Assembly (NCBI RefSeq): GCF_029439465.1
Contig: NZ_JAROAV010000027.1
Coordinates: forward strand, 33,258 to 97,257
Direction: 5' to 3'
Length of the DNA: 64,000 bases
From: Luteipulveratus flavus
GTDB taxonomy: Bacteria; Actinomycetota; Actinomycetes; Actinomycetales; Dermatophilaceae
The position numbers and the translations under genes are program-made. Below the pieces are notes generated by a model that was given only the letters and a program-made list of their open reading frames with translations, made no database searches and was not told the DNA's origin. Of the stretch, positions 9,285-16,869 are shown piece by piece. How positions within the stretch are numbered: position 1 is the stretch's first letter; every line of letters begins with the position of its first letter.

Positions 9285-9556
9285 CAGCCGCGACCTCTGC
9301 CGGCGGCCGGACGGCGCAGGCCGCTCCCGAGCAGGCGGCGGATCAGCTCACGCCCTTCGACCGGCACCGCGCCCGCGGCGACCGCGTCGTCGTACAACCG
9401 TTGTGGGACGTCGTAGTGGTCCTCGTCGAACAGCCGGTCCGGCAGGCCGATCCGGCCGGCCATCTGGTGCAGCTCGTCCAGCGACTCGTCGCTCACGAGG
9501 TGTGACCACACCGTGCCGTACCCGGGCCAGATCGGCGGATCGATGAGCACGGTCAT
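9284..9556 (-). CDS. DUF4031 domain protein
   Basis: 90 aa. It opens with TVLIDPPIWPGYGTVWSHLVSDES, the hallmark of the DUF4031 family, and contains the FDEDHYDVP block. Function is unknown. The ATG at 9556 is the last start that keeps this conserved N-terminus; the frame extends upstream to 9919 but there overlaps the divergent YciI gene and is not conserved. It is translationally coupled to the HIT gene, which suggests a shared function with nucleotide conjugates, but that is inference. Confidence 0.85.
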   Translation of the reverse strand: MTVLIDPPIWPGYGTVWSHLVSDESLDELHQMAGRIGLPDRLFDEDHYDVPQRLYDDAVAAGAVPVEGRELIRRLLGSGLRRPAAGRGRG

Positions 9557-9605
9557 GCGCCCACTCTGCCAGGTGGGTCGACCCGGCGAGCCTACGATCG
9601 GCGCC
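9557..9605. promoter_or_regulatory. Divergent leaderless promoters for DUF4031-HIT and yciI
   Basis: Only 49 nt separate the two divergent starts. On the plus strand TACGAT (9593-9598) is 7 nt before the yciI ATG. On the minus strand CAGAGT (9563-9568) is 6 nt before the DUF4031 ATG. Neither gene has a Shine-Dalgarno sequence. Confidence 0.45.
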
Positions 9606-9956
9606 ATGGACTTCGACCGGTACACGGTGGTTCTGCTGGTGACCCCCGACGATCCGCCACGGCTCTCCGAGTTCGAGGCGGACCGGCTGCAGGACGCGCA
9701 CCTGAGCCACCTCGCCGACCTCCACGACCGCGGCGTGCTGCTGGCGGCCGGTCCGCTGGACGACCAGAGCGGCTCGCGCCACTTCCGCGGGTTGTCGATC
9801 CTGCGGTGCGAGCGCGAGGAGGCGCTGCGGCTCAAGGGCGAGGACCCCGCCGTTCGCGCAGGAGTGTTCGAGCTCGTCGCGATGCCGTGGATGCTCCCCG
9901 CCGGAGCCGTGCACTTCACGCCGACGACCTTCCCGCGGTCGACGCGCGACGTCTGA
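9606..9956 (+). CDS. YciI family protein
   Basis: 116 aa with the YciI-like ferredoxin fold: YTVVLLVTPDDPP at the start, then LSHLADLHDRGVLLAAGPLDD with the His and Asp positions typical of the family, and EDPAVRAGVFELVAMPWML near the end. YciI proteins are small, possibly enzymatic proteins of undefined substrate. ATG 9606 is supported by the -10 hexamer 7 nt upstream; the frame is open to 9513 but that part overlaps the divergent gene. Confidence 0.85.
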   Translation: MDFDRYTVVLLVTPDDPPRLSEFEADRLQDAHLSHLADLHDRGVLLAAGPLDDQSGSRHFRGLSILRCEREEALRLKGEDPAVRAGVFELVAMPWMLPAGAVHFTPTTFPRSTRDV

Positions 9957-10007
9957 GGTCCTCGGTGAACACAACGCCACGCTGACCTGCGCGAACGTCT
10001 GTGCGGC

Positions 10008-10832
10008 TCACGCCGAGTCAGCGGCCGTTCCTTCCTCGGCCGGCAGCTCGGTGTCGCCGGCGAGGATGTTCAGCGTCAGCTGTGCCTGGGTCCGGTGCTC
10101 CTCGGGCAGGACTCGCCACGCTGGGTGGGCGGCGACGAGGTGGGCGACGAGAGTGGCAATCCGGCGGCGGTCGGAGCCCGTGAATCCTGCTCGCTCGGCG
10201 AACGGGTCCTCGATGCAGGCAAGGAGGGCTGCGGCGTCGAAGATGTGGCGATCGCGATCACGCGAGTCCGCGGTGTAGGCCGCGGCCTTGATGATCATGG
10301 CGCCGAACGGACGAGGCACCGAGATCGTCGCCGTGGTGCCAGGCGTGATGTCCATGTGAGCGTTGATGGTTCGGCGCAGCGCCTGGGTACCGCCTTCGAT
10401 GCGGATCATCTCACGGCCACGGAGCTTCTCGACCACCCGACGCGCGGGATGGTCGGCGATGAGGACGTCCACCTGATCGTCCGCCCTGCCGGCGATGAGG
10501 TCGACGGTGGTGGCGCCGCGCACGAAACGATGCGCGGTGTTGTTGCGTGGGTCGATGCTCGGCTGCAGTCGGTAGCCGAGCGTCTCCAGCGCAGCGGCGA
10601 CCTGATTCGGCACTCCGCGCAGCGTCTCGATGTGCAGGACGATGTCGACGTCGTTGGTCGGGCGCACGACGCCCAGCCCGTGATGCATGGTGTGGAGCTG
10701 GGTCATCAGGCCGCCGACGAGGGTCCAGCTTCCGGTCGGCAGCGCATCGTCCAGCTCTGCGACGCTCGGCCAGGGCGCCGGCCAGCCACCGGGAGCCGGA
10801 TCGACCTGGATCTCGGGGCGATCCGCCCTCAT
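10008..10832 (-). CDS. Nucleotidyltransferase-fold protein (AbiEii-like putative toxin)
   Basis: 274 aa. Nucleotidyltransferase (pol-beta-like) motifs are visible: the paired Gly at 40-41 in WTLVGGLMTQ, the metal-binding DVD at 61-63 in RPTNDVDIVL, and a third acidic residue at D111 in TTVDLIAG. This matches the AbiEii/MNT type, in which the toxin transfers nucleotides to RNA or protein. The ATG overlaps the stop of the upstream HTH gene by 4 nt (ATGA), giving a coupled pair of antitoxin-like then toxin-like order. The open frame continues to 11516, but that part is antisense-like sequence in another frame of the HTH gene. The partner lacks obvious AbiEi features, so the assignment to AbiE is by architecture. 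Confidence 0.75.
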   Translation of the reverse strand: MRADRPEIQVDPAPGGWPAPWPSVAELDDALPTGSWTLVGGLMTQLHTMHHGLGVVRPTNDVDIVLHIETLRGVPNQVAAALETLGYRLQPSIDPRNNTAHRFVRGATTVDLIAGRADDQVDVLIADHPARRVVEKLRGREMIRIEGGTQALRRTINAHMDITPGTTATISVPRPFGAMIIKAAAYTADSRDRDRHIFDAAALLACIEDPFAERAGFTGSDRRRIATLVAHLVAAHPAWRVLPEEHRTQAQLTLNILAGDTELPAEEGTAADSA

Positions 10833-11497
10833 CGGTACGCGTCCAGCACATCTGCCAGCACTCGCCGGCCGGCACCGCGCATACGCGGGTCTGTGCTTGT
10901 CGCCGCATCCAGCGCTGCGACGACCGGTGAGCCGACCAGCTCGCGGACTCGGTCGACGTCGAACTCGGTCACGCGCAGTGTGACCGCGCCGTTCATGCTT
11001 GCGCGCAGCCCGAGGGTGCGGACCACGGCATCCACCTCGCCGGCGTCGATGTAGCCGTCGATGCCGTCGCCGATGGTGTGGGCGATGCCGAGGGATCGCG
11101 TGCTCGAGGTCGCGACAATGCTCCGCAGCCGGGGGATCGCAGCGCGGTGGGCGTCGAAGGTGTGAAGCCGAGCACGGTCGCGCATCCGGGTGAGCAGGTC
11201 CTGGACCTCGGTGAGCTCGCGCAGGGTCCGCCGCAGGCGGGAGGACTGGGTGGCTCCCAGCCAGTCCGCGTCCTGCCCGGCGAGCATCGCGACCGCGGCC
11301 CAGGCGGTGTGCTCCGCCCAGGTTCGCGTGCGTCCCTGACGCTGCGACTGAAGGTAGCGGTCGACGGTGGAGCGGTCGATCAGCCCACGAGCGACGCGGC
11401 CGAGCGCGCCGGAGTCGGCCAGGCGTCGGGCATGACGCGTCGACACTCCGAGGGTCTTCGCCGCTTCCTCGATGGTGAGGAATTCTCCGCCGTGCAC
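10829..11497 (-). CDS. Helix-turn-helix protein, putative antitoxin/autoregulator of the module
   Basis: 222 aa from GTG 11497. Residues 5-50 form a MerR/excisionase-type winged HTH: EFLTIEEAAKTLGVSTRHARRLADSG then a wing and STVDRYLQSQ. The remaining about 170 residues are helical with no family I recognise. It overlaps the nucleotidyltransferase gene by 4 nt. A 13-bp-arm inverted repeat lies one base before the start codon, which fits autorepression by this protein. The pair lies between the yciI gene and the glnA terminator and looks inserted. By analogy with AbiEi it would be the antitoxin and repressor, but this is inference. Confidence 0.72.
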   Translation of the reverse strand: MHGGEFLTIEEAAKTLGVSTRHARRLADSGALGRVARGLIDRSTVDRYLQSQRQGRTRTWAEHTAWAAVAMLAGQDADWLGATQSSRLRRTLRELTEVQDLLTRMRDRARLHTFDAHRAAIPRLRSIVATSSTRSLGIAHTIGDGIDGYIDAGEVDAVVRTLGLRASMNGAVTLRVTEFDVDRVRELVGSPVVAALDAATSTDPRMRGAGRRVLADVLDAYR

Positions 11498-11498
11498 A

Positions 11499-11530
11499 AC
11501 AGATAATGTCCTTCATCGGACTTAATCTGT
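11499..11530 (-). promoter_or_regulatory. Inverted-repeat operator of the HTH/nucleotidyltransferase module
   Basis: Left arm ACAGATAATGTCC (11499-11511), 6-nt spacer, right arm GGACTTAATCTGT (11518-11530); the arms match at 11 of 13 positions. The repeat is unusually AT-rich for this region and ends one base before the GTG of the HTH gene, so a bound repressor would cover the promoter. Confidence 0.7.
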
Positions 11531-11541
11531 AAAGAGCGAAT

Positions 11542-11579
11542 CACAGTGGCCCCGAGGATTCCTCCGCGGGGCCACTGTG
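11542..11579 (-). terminator. Hairpin terminator downstream of glnA
   Basis: A perfect 13-bp stem (CACAGTGGCCCCG and its complement) with a 12-nt loop lies about 105 nt after the glnA stop. It insulates the HTH/nucleotidyltransferase module from glnA transcription. Confidence 0.8.
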
Positions 11580-11684
11580 CATTGCGCCGATCAGATGTCG
11601 TTCCCGATGACGCCATCTTCCGGGGCTCGGCTGCGGCCGGCGGCTGCTCCTTCGTCGCGACGCCGCCGACCTCCGCCTCACTCC

Positions 11685-13109
11685 TCAGATGTCGTAGTAC
11701 ATCTCGAACTCGTGCGGGTGCGGCCGGAAGCGGATCGGGTCGACCTCGTTGGTCCGCTTGTAGTCGATCCACGTCGAGATGAGGTCCTCGGTGAACACGT
11801 CGCCCTCGGTGAGGTAGTCGTGGTCGGCCTCGAGCGCGTCCAGCACGGCCGGCAGCGATGCCGGGACCTGGGCGATGTTCTCGTGCTCCTCGGGCGGCAG
11901 CTCGTACAGGTCCTTGTCCACCGGCTCCGGCGGCTCGATGCGGTTCTTGATGCCGTCCAGGCCCGCCATCAGCTGGGCCGAGAAGCACAGGAACGGGTTG
12001 CTCGACGGGTCCGGCACGCGGAACTCCACCCGCTTGGCCTTCGGCGAGGAGCCCGTGATCGGGATGCGCACGCACGCTGAACGGTTGCGGGCGGAGTACA
12101 CCAGGTTGACCGGGGCCTCGTAGCCCGGCACCAGACGGTGGTAGGAGTTCATCGTCGGGTTGGTGAACGCCAGCAGCGACGGGGCGTGCTTGAGCAGACC
12201 GCCGATGTACCAGCGGGCGATGTCGGACAGGCCGCCGTAGCCCTTCTCGTCGTAGAAGAGCGGCTCCCCGTCCTTCCACAGCGACTGGTGGGTGTGCATG
12301 CCCGAGCCGTTGTCGCCGAAGAGCGGCTTCGGCATGAACGTCGCCGACTTGCCGGCTGCGAACGCGGCGTTCTTGACGACGTACTTGAACTTCATGATGT
12401 CGTCGCCGGAGAGCTGGAGGGTGTTGAACTTGTAGTTGATCTCCTGCTGGCCCGCGGTGCCCACCTCGTGGTGCGCGCGCTCGACCTCGAGGCCGACCTG
12501 CGCCAGCTTGAGCACGATGTCGTCACGCAGGTCGGCGAAGTGGTCCACCGGCGGGACGGGGAAGTAGCCGCCCTTGTAGCGGGTCTTGTAGCCCTGGTTG
12601 CCTCCCTCCTCCTCGCGCCCGGAGTTCCACGCGGCCTCGACCGAGTCGATGAAGTAGTAGCCGGCGTTCTGCTTGGTCTCGAAGCGGACGTCGTCGAAGA
12701 TGTAGAACTCGGCCTCGGCACCGAAGAACGCGGTGTCGGCGATGCCGGTCGACTTCAGGTACGCCTCGGCCTTCGCGGCGATGTTGCGCGGGTCGCGGCT
12801 GTACGGCTCGCCGGTGAACGGGTCCACGATGGAGAAGTTCATGACGAGCGTCTTGTTCTTGCGGAACGGGTCGACGTACGCGGTCGACGGGTCCGGGATG
12901 AGCTTCATGTCCGACTCGTGGATCGCCTGGAAGCCGCGGATCGAGGAGCCGTCGAACATCTGGCCGTTCTCGAAGGCGTCCGCGTCGAACGTCTCCGCCG
13001 GCACGTTGAAGTGCTGCATCACGCCCGGCAGGTCACAGAACCGGATGTCGATGAACTGCACGCCTTCGTCCTTGATGAACTTCAGGACCTCATCAGCGCT
13101 GGTGAACAT
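11685..13109 (-). CDS. glnA: Type I glutamine synthetase
   Basis: 474 aa, the normal GlnA1 length. It condenses glutamate, ammonia and ATP to glutamine in the cytoplasm as a dodecamer. Visible motifs include MFDGSSIRG near residue 51, EAEFYIFD near 133, [11 protein letters not shown] near 213, and NRSACVRIP at 342-350. Y402 in DLYELPPEE matches the tyrosine adenylylated by GlnE, so the enzyme is probably controlled by adenylylation. ATG 13109 is chosen because AGGAGG lies 5 nt upstream; the frame continues to 13196 without support. A GlnR-like box lies about 75 nt upstream, and a hairpin terminator follows. Confidence 0.98.
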   Translation of the reverse strand: MFTSADEVLKFIKDEGVQFIDIRFCDLPGVMQHFNVPAETFDADAFENGQMFDGSSIRGFQAIHESDMKLIPDPSTAYVDPFRKNKTLVMNFSIVDPFTGEPYSRDPRNIAAKAEAYLKSTGIADTAFFGAEAEFYIFDDVRFETKQNAGYYFIDSVEAAWNSGREEEGGNQGYKTRYKGGYFPVPPVDHFADLRDDIVLKLAQVGLEVERAHHEVGTAGQQEINYKFNTLQLSGDDIMKFKYVVKNAAFAAGKSATFMPKPLFGDNGSGMHTHQSLWKDGEPLFYDEKGYGGLSDIARWYIGGLLKHAPSLLAFTNPTMNSYHRLVPGYEAPVNLVYSARNRSACVRIPITGSSPKAKRVEFRVPDPSSNPFLCFSAQLMAGLDGIKNRIEPPEPVDKDLYELPPEEHENIAQVPASLPAVLDALEADHDYLTEGDVFTEDLISTWIDYKRTNEVDPIRFRPHPHEFEMYYDI

Positions 13110-13167
13110 GAAACCTCCTGGTTGGGTGCGCGCGCCATCGATGCCGACACGCATCACGTCGCCCCTG

Positions 13168-13173
13168 ACCTTA
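13168..13173 (-). promoter_or_regulatory. Candidate -10 of glnA
   Basis: TAAGGT on the minus strand, 10 nt downstream of the GlnR-like box and 58 nt before the glnA ATG. No convincing -35 is seen, as expected for an activator-dependent promoter. Confidence 0.4.
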
Positions 13174-13183
13174 TCCACCGGCA

Positions 13184-13221
13184 GTTTCCCGGCCATGACT
13201 CGTGTGTTTCGCTCGTGTTAC
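13184..13221 (-). promoter_or_regulatory. GlnR-like binding box of glnA
   Basis: Read on the minus strand, four 5-bp half sites are spaced by exactly 6 nt each: GTAAC, GAAAC, GTCAT, GAAAC. This matches the actinobacterial GlnR consensus of alternating gTnAc and GaAAc half sites separated by 6 nt. It lies immediately upstream of the proposed glnA promoter, the position for nitrogen-limitation activation. Confidence 0.8.
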
Positions 13222-13253
13222 GCACCGCGAGACGCGGCTTGACGGGCCACCCG

Positions 13254-13259
13254 TACCCT
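13254..13259 (+). promoter_or_regulatory. -10 element for the leaderless RDD gene
   Basis: TACCCT lies 6 nt before GTG 13266 and supports that start over the internal ATG at 13284. Confidence 0.45.
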
Positions 13260-13265
13260 TTCACC

Positions 13266-13724
13266 GTGGTCGATCGCAGGGACATGGGCTCGTGGTTGCA
13301 GGGCGACGACGCCCACGAGACGACGTACGCGGGGGAGCGGCTCGGCCTCCCCGCGCAGGGGCCAGGGTCCCTCGCCGGCCTCGGGCCCCGGGTGGTCGCG
13401 CTGCTGATCGACTGGGCGGTCTGCTCGCTCATCGCCGCCGCGTTCCTCGGCTACCGGCTCGGCGGGCAGGGTGCCACCGGGTTCGCCCCGCTGCTGGTGT
13501 TCGCGGTCGAGAACGTGCTGCTGGTCGGGACCGTCGGCTTCACCCTCGGCCACCGTGTGCTCGGGATGCGGGTCACGCGTCCGGACGGGGGAGTGGCCGG
13601 CCCGGTCGCCGGGGCGATCCGCACGCTGCTGCTGTGCCTGGTGATCCCCGCGGTCATCTGGGACCGGGACCAGCGTGGTCTGCACGACCGCGCCGCCGGG
13701 ACGGTCCTCGTCCGCACCCGCTGA
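13266..13724 (+). CDS. RDD family membrane protein
   Basis: 152 aa. An N-terminal stretch VVDRRDMGSWLQG is followed by the RDD domain: LGPRVVALLIDWAVCS carries the Arg and first Asp, with three hydrophobic segments at about residues 45-65, 75-100 and 118-135, and a terminal RGLHDRAAGT block. RDD proteins are of unclear function, possibly transport. A gene of this kind next to and divergent from glnA is common in actinobacteria. GTG 13266 is preferred because related proteins start VDR.IGSWL; ATG 13284 with AGGG just upstream is the alternative. Confidence 0.85.
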   Translation: MVDRRDMGSWLQGDDAHETTYAGERLGLPAQGPGSLAGLGPRVVALLIDWAVCSLIAAAFLGYRLGGQGATGFAPLLVFAVENVLLVGTVGFTLGHRVLGMRVTRPDGGVAGPVAGAIRTLLLCLVIPAVIWDRDQRGLHDRAAGTVLVRTR

Positions 13725-13761
13725 CTGCGCCGACCGCGCGGGCCGATGACCCGCCCGGTCA

Positions 13762-14841
13762 TCAGCCAGGGCGTCGGTGGCGCCGGATCCCGGCCAGGTC
13801 GCCGTCCAGGACGCTCGCGGCGCGAGCCGCGCCATGGGCCGGCCACCCGTCCCACATACCGGGGCCTGCCTCCATCGCCCGACGCACGATGCCGGGCCAG
13901 TCGTGCTGCGCCGGCCACGCCTCCAGCGCCGTCGGTACGCCGGCCGCGGTGAGTGCGGCCACCGTCGCGTGCTGCTCGTCGAAGGGCCGCTGCTGGGCGA
14001 CGAGAACCGCCGGAGTCCTGGTCGCCGCCAGCTCGGACACGATGCCCTGCCCGGCGTGCGTGACGACCACCTCGGCCCGGCTCCACTCGCGATGCAGGTC
14101 GTCCGAGCGCGGGTGACCACCCCCGAACGTGCGCCACCGCAGGTGCGGCGTGGCGTCGACGAGCTGCTGCACCTGCTCCCGGTCGACGTCGAGACCGCCG
14201 TCGCCCCAGACCATCACAGCGTCGCCGCGGTGCGGTCGGCGTACGTCGACCGGAGTGGTCGCTCGCCCTGACACCGCCCCGAGCGCAAGCCACCGGTCGG
14301 CAGCCACGTGGTCGGGGTGAGCCCCGGCGGGCCAGGGAGCCAGCACGTGGTCGGCGACGGAGTAGGCGAGCCGGTGAGGGAGGTCGCGACGATCTCCGGG
14401 CATCGCCATGACGACGACCGGGAAGCCGCACAGCCGCACCAGCAGGGCAACCTCCACGGAGACGTCCACCAGGACGAACGCCGGGCGCAGCTCGTGCAGC
14501 AGACTGGTCAGCATCAGGGCGCGGTCCTGGCTGCCGCGGTGCCGGCGCGGCGCCCAGTGCAGCACGCCACCGGCAGCCACGTCAGCACCCGGTCCTGGGG
14601 TGGGGTCGTCGTCGGCCGGGAGCGTGACCCAGCGTCCCGGCCAGCCCTGGGGTGCCGTCCCGGTGCCGCAGCCGACCACGGGACGCTGCATGAGCCGGGC
14701 GATGGCAGTGCCGCGTCGACGGTGACCGGACCCGTGATGGTGCAGGTAGAACAGGGCCGCCTGCGAGCGCTCAGGGGTGCTCGGCGGCGCGGTCGGTTTG
14801 CGGTCCCGGGGGTGGGGGTAATCACGAATCTGATCAGGCAC
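13762..14841 (-). CDS. Glycosyltransferase, GT28/MurG-like (GT-B fold)
   Basis: 359 aa from GTG 14841. The N-terminal domain begins FYLHHHGSGHRRRG, the glycine-rich loop of UDP-sugar GT-B enzymes. The C-terminal domain has the GT28 signature VVVTHAGQGIVSELAATRTPAVLVAQQRPFDEQ, with the nucleotide-sugar-binding Gly and Glu. No membrane segment is visible. The frame is open to ATG 14910, but a -10-like TAAGGT (14895-14900) lies inside that stretch and AGGA is correctly spaced before GTG 14841, so the shorter form is preferred. It diverges from the GT4 gene at 14975 and is part of a six-gene glycosyltransferase cluster. Acceptor and sugar are unknown. Confidence 0.8.
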   Translation of the reverse strand: MPDQIRDYPHPRDRKPTAPPSTPERSQAALFYLHHHGSGHRRRGTAIARLMQRPVVGCGTGTAPQGWPGRWVTLPADDDPTPGPGADVAAGGVLHWAPRRHRGSQDRALMLTSLLHELRPAFVLVDVSVEVALLVRLCGFPVVVMAMPGDRRDLPHRLAYSVADHVLAPWPAGAHPDHVAADRWLALGAVSGRATTPVDVRRPHRGDAVMVWGDGGLDVDREQVQQLVDATPHLRWRTFGGGHPRSDDLHREWSRAEVVVTHAGQGIVSELAATRTPAVLVAQQRPFDEQHATVAALTAAGVPTALEAWPAQHDWPGIVRRAMEAGPGMWDGWPAHGAARAASVLDGDLAGIRRHRRPG

Positions 14842-14974
14842 AGGCGGTCCTGTCTGCTGGAAGCAGTGCTGGAGCCGAGTACCCCAAATCGCGAACCTTA
14901 TTCCTCTCACACGGGCACAGGGTGCGCTCTACGTCCCGGCGCTGCCGTGACCTGTCCGACAAGAGAGGACGCGG
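14842..14974. promoter_or_regulatory. Divergent promoter region of the glycosyltransferase cluster
   Basis: 133 nt, less GC-rich than the surroundings. It holds a minus-strand -10-like TAAGGT (14895-14900) and the plus-strand ribosome-binding site GAGAGGA before ATG 14975. I saw no palindrome that would mark a specific regulator. Confidence 0.4.
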
Positions 14975-16027
14975 ATGCGAGTAGCCCTGGTGGGACACCG
15001 CGGGCATGCCCTGTGCGAACCCTTCGCAGGCGGTCTGGAGTCCATGACGTTCCACCTCGTCCAGGGCTTGCGCGCGCGGGGCATCGAGGTCACCGTGCTG
15101 GCCGGCTCGGGCATCGACCCCACGCTCGGCGCGGCGGAGGTCCCGTTGCAGGACCTCGCGATCAGTGCCGCGGCCCAGGCCGACTCGTCGATGCCGTCCG
15201 AGGTCTTCCTGGCCGACCACTACTTCTACCTGCAGTCCATGCTCTGGCTGGCCCGGGAGACCGGGGTCTCGGTCGTGCACAACAACAGCCTTCACTACCT
15301 ACCGATCGCGCTGTCCGAGAGCCTGCGGTGCGCCACGCTCACCACGCTGCACACGCCGCCGACGCCGTGGATCGAGACGGCGATCGGTCTGGCCACCGAT
15401 CCGCGTCAGGCGTTCGCCGCGGTCAGCCGGCACACCTCGCAGGCGTGGGAGCACGCCTGCAGCAGCAGTGTCGTCTACAACGGCGTCGACACGCAGCAGT
15501 GGCGGATGGGGCCGGGCGGACCCGATCTGGTGTGGTCCGGGCGGGTCGTCCCCGAGAAGGCACCCCACCTCGCGATCGACATCGCCGCCGCGGCCGGCCG
15601 ACGCATCCGGCTGGCCGGCCCGCTGTCCGACCTCGCCTACTACGAGCGCGAGATCGTGCCCCGGCTGGGCGACTCCGCGGTCTACGTCGGCCATCTCAGC
15701 CAGGCGCGGCTGACCGACCTCGTGGGGGCCAGCGCGGTGGCGCTGGTGACGCCGCAGTGGGACGAACCGTACGGCCTCGTCGCGGCCGAGGCGCTCAGCT
15801 GCGGCACGCCCGTGCTCGCCTTCGACCGCGGAGGGCTGACCGAGGTGATCGACCCCACCTGCGGCGTGCTCGCTCCTGCGCAGGACATCGCGGCCGCCGT
15901 CGACGCACTTCCGTTCGCGGAGGCGCTCGACCGGCGCGCCGCCCGGCATCGCGCCGAGCGGCACTGCTCCCTGGAGGTCATGGTGAGCAGCTACGTCGAC
16001 CTCTACGAAGAGCTGGCTGTCGCGTGA
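14975..16027 (+). CDS. Glycosyltransferase family 4 protein
   Basis: 350 aa, ATG 14975 with GAGAGGA upstream. It starts MRVALVGHRGHALCEPFAGGLE, the GT-B N-terminal strand and glycine loop, and has the GT4 retaining motif in DEPYGLVAAEALSCGTPVLA (the E-x7-E pair) followed by FDRGGLTEVI. SGRVVPEKAPHLAID is the standard start of the sugar-nucleotide domain. Cytoplasmic, no membrane segment. Its stop overlaps the GTG of the next glycosyltransferase gene. Donor and acceptor are unknown. Confidence 0.88.
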   Translation: MRVALVGHRGHALCEPFAGGLESMTFHLVQGLRARGIEVTVLAGSGIDPTLGAAEVPLQDLAISAAAQADSSMPSEVFLADHYFYLQSMLWLARETGVSVVHNNSLHYLPIALSESLRCATLTTLHTPPTPWIETAIGLATDPRQAFAAVSRHTSQAWEHACSSSVVYNGVDTQQWRMGPGGPDLVWSGRVVPEKAPHLAIDIAAAAGRRIRLAGPLSDLAYYEREIVPRLGDSAVYVGHLSQARLTDLVGASAVALVTPQWDEPYGLVAAEALSCGTPVLAFDRGGLTEVIDPTCGVLAPAQDIAAAVDALPFAEALDRRAARHRAERHCSLEVMVSSYVDLYEELAVA

Positions 16028-16869
16028 GCCGCGCGGCGCTCGTCACGATCGCGCACGGGCGACACGACCACCTGACCCAGCTGATGCGCGGTAGCCGGCG
16101 GTCGACGCGGCCGCCCGACGTGCTCGTGGTCGTCGCGATGGGCGACCCGCAGGTGCGCGATGTCGTACGCCGAGAAGCCGGCGCGCTGCGGACGCACGTC
16201 GTGGACCTACCGGCCGACCTGCCCGACCTGCCGTTGGCCGCCGCCCGCAACGCAGGCGTCGCGGCCGCTCGTGAGCTGGGGGCGACGATCCTGGTCCTGC
16301 TCGACGTCGACTGCATCCCCGGTCCGAGCCTGCTGCAGCGTTACACCGACGTCGTCGCGCAGGCCGGCGGGCCGGTCGTGCTCGCCGGCGAGGTCGACTA
16401 TCTCCCGCCGCGCGGTGACGGGGAGTACGACCACGCCCGGCTCGCGCAGCTGGGCCGCCCGCATCCGAGCCGCCCCGCGCTGCGATCCGATGAGCTGCGG
16501 ACCGAGCCGGACCTGCGGATGTTCTGGAGCCTGTCGTTCGCGCTCAGCGCGCAGACCTGGGACAGCGTCGGGGGGTTCGACGAACGGTACGAGGGCTACG
16601 GCGGCGAGGACACCGACTTCGGGCAACGACTCGGCCGGGCGTCGGTGCCGCTGGTACGCCTCGGCGGCGCCCGGGCGTATCACCAGCACCATCCAGTGTC
16701 CAAGCCCCCGGTCGAGCACGCAGCGGCGATCGTGCGCAACGCCAACCTGTTCCACCAGATCTGGGGCTGGTTCCCGATGACGGGCTGGCTGGACGACCTC
16801 GCCGGCCTCGGCCTGGTGCGTCAGGTCGGCGACGGACACGCGGCCCGGTGGGAGTGCGTCGACGGCTAG
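16024..16869 (+). CDS. Glycosyltransferase family 2 protein (GT-A fold)
   Basis: 281 aa from GTG 16024, which overlaps the previous stop (GTGA). The N-terminus SRAALVTIAHGRHDHL is the GT2 beta strand and loop. The metal-binding DxD is in LLDVDCIPGP, and GGFDERYEGYGGEDTDFGQRL matches the galactosyltransferase-like C-terminal motif with the catalytic acidic cluster. No membrane helix. The coding region ends at TAG 16867-16869 inside a CTAG palindrome that also supplies the stop of the convergent GT2 reading frame. Confidence 0.88.
   Translation: MSRAALVTIAHGRHDHLTQLMRGSRRSTRPPDVLVVVAMGDPQVRDVVRREAGALRTHVVDLPADLPDLPLAAARNAGVAAARELGATILVLLDVDCIPGPSLLQRYTDVVAQAGGPVVLAGEVDYLPPRGDGEYDHARLAQLGRPHPSRPALRSDELRTEPDLRMFWSLSFALSAQTWDSVGGFDERYEGYGGEDTDFGQRLGRASVPLVRLGGARAYHQHHPVSKPPVEHAAAIVRNANLFHQIWGWFPMTGWLDDLAGLGLVRQVGDGHAARWECVDG

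Noticed and set aside
10008..11516. Single 502-codon reading of the nucleotidyltransferase frame
   Set aside because: The N-terminal 228 codons are out of frame with the clear HTH coding sequence and Arg/Pro-rich; the ATGA overlap at 10829-10832 is a normal coupled start.
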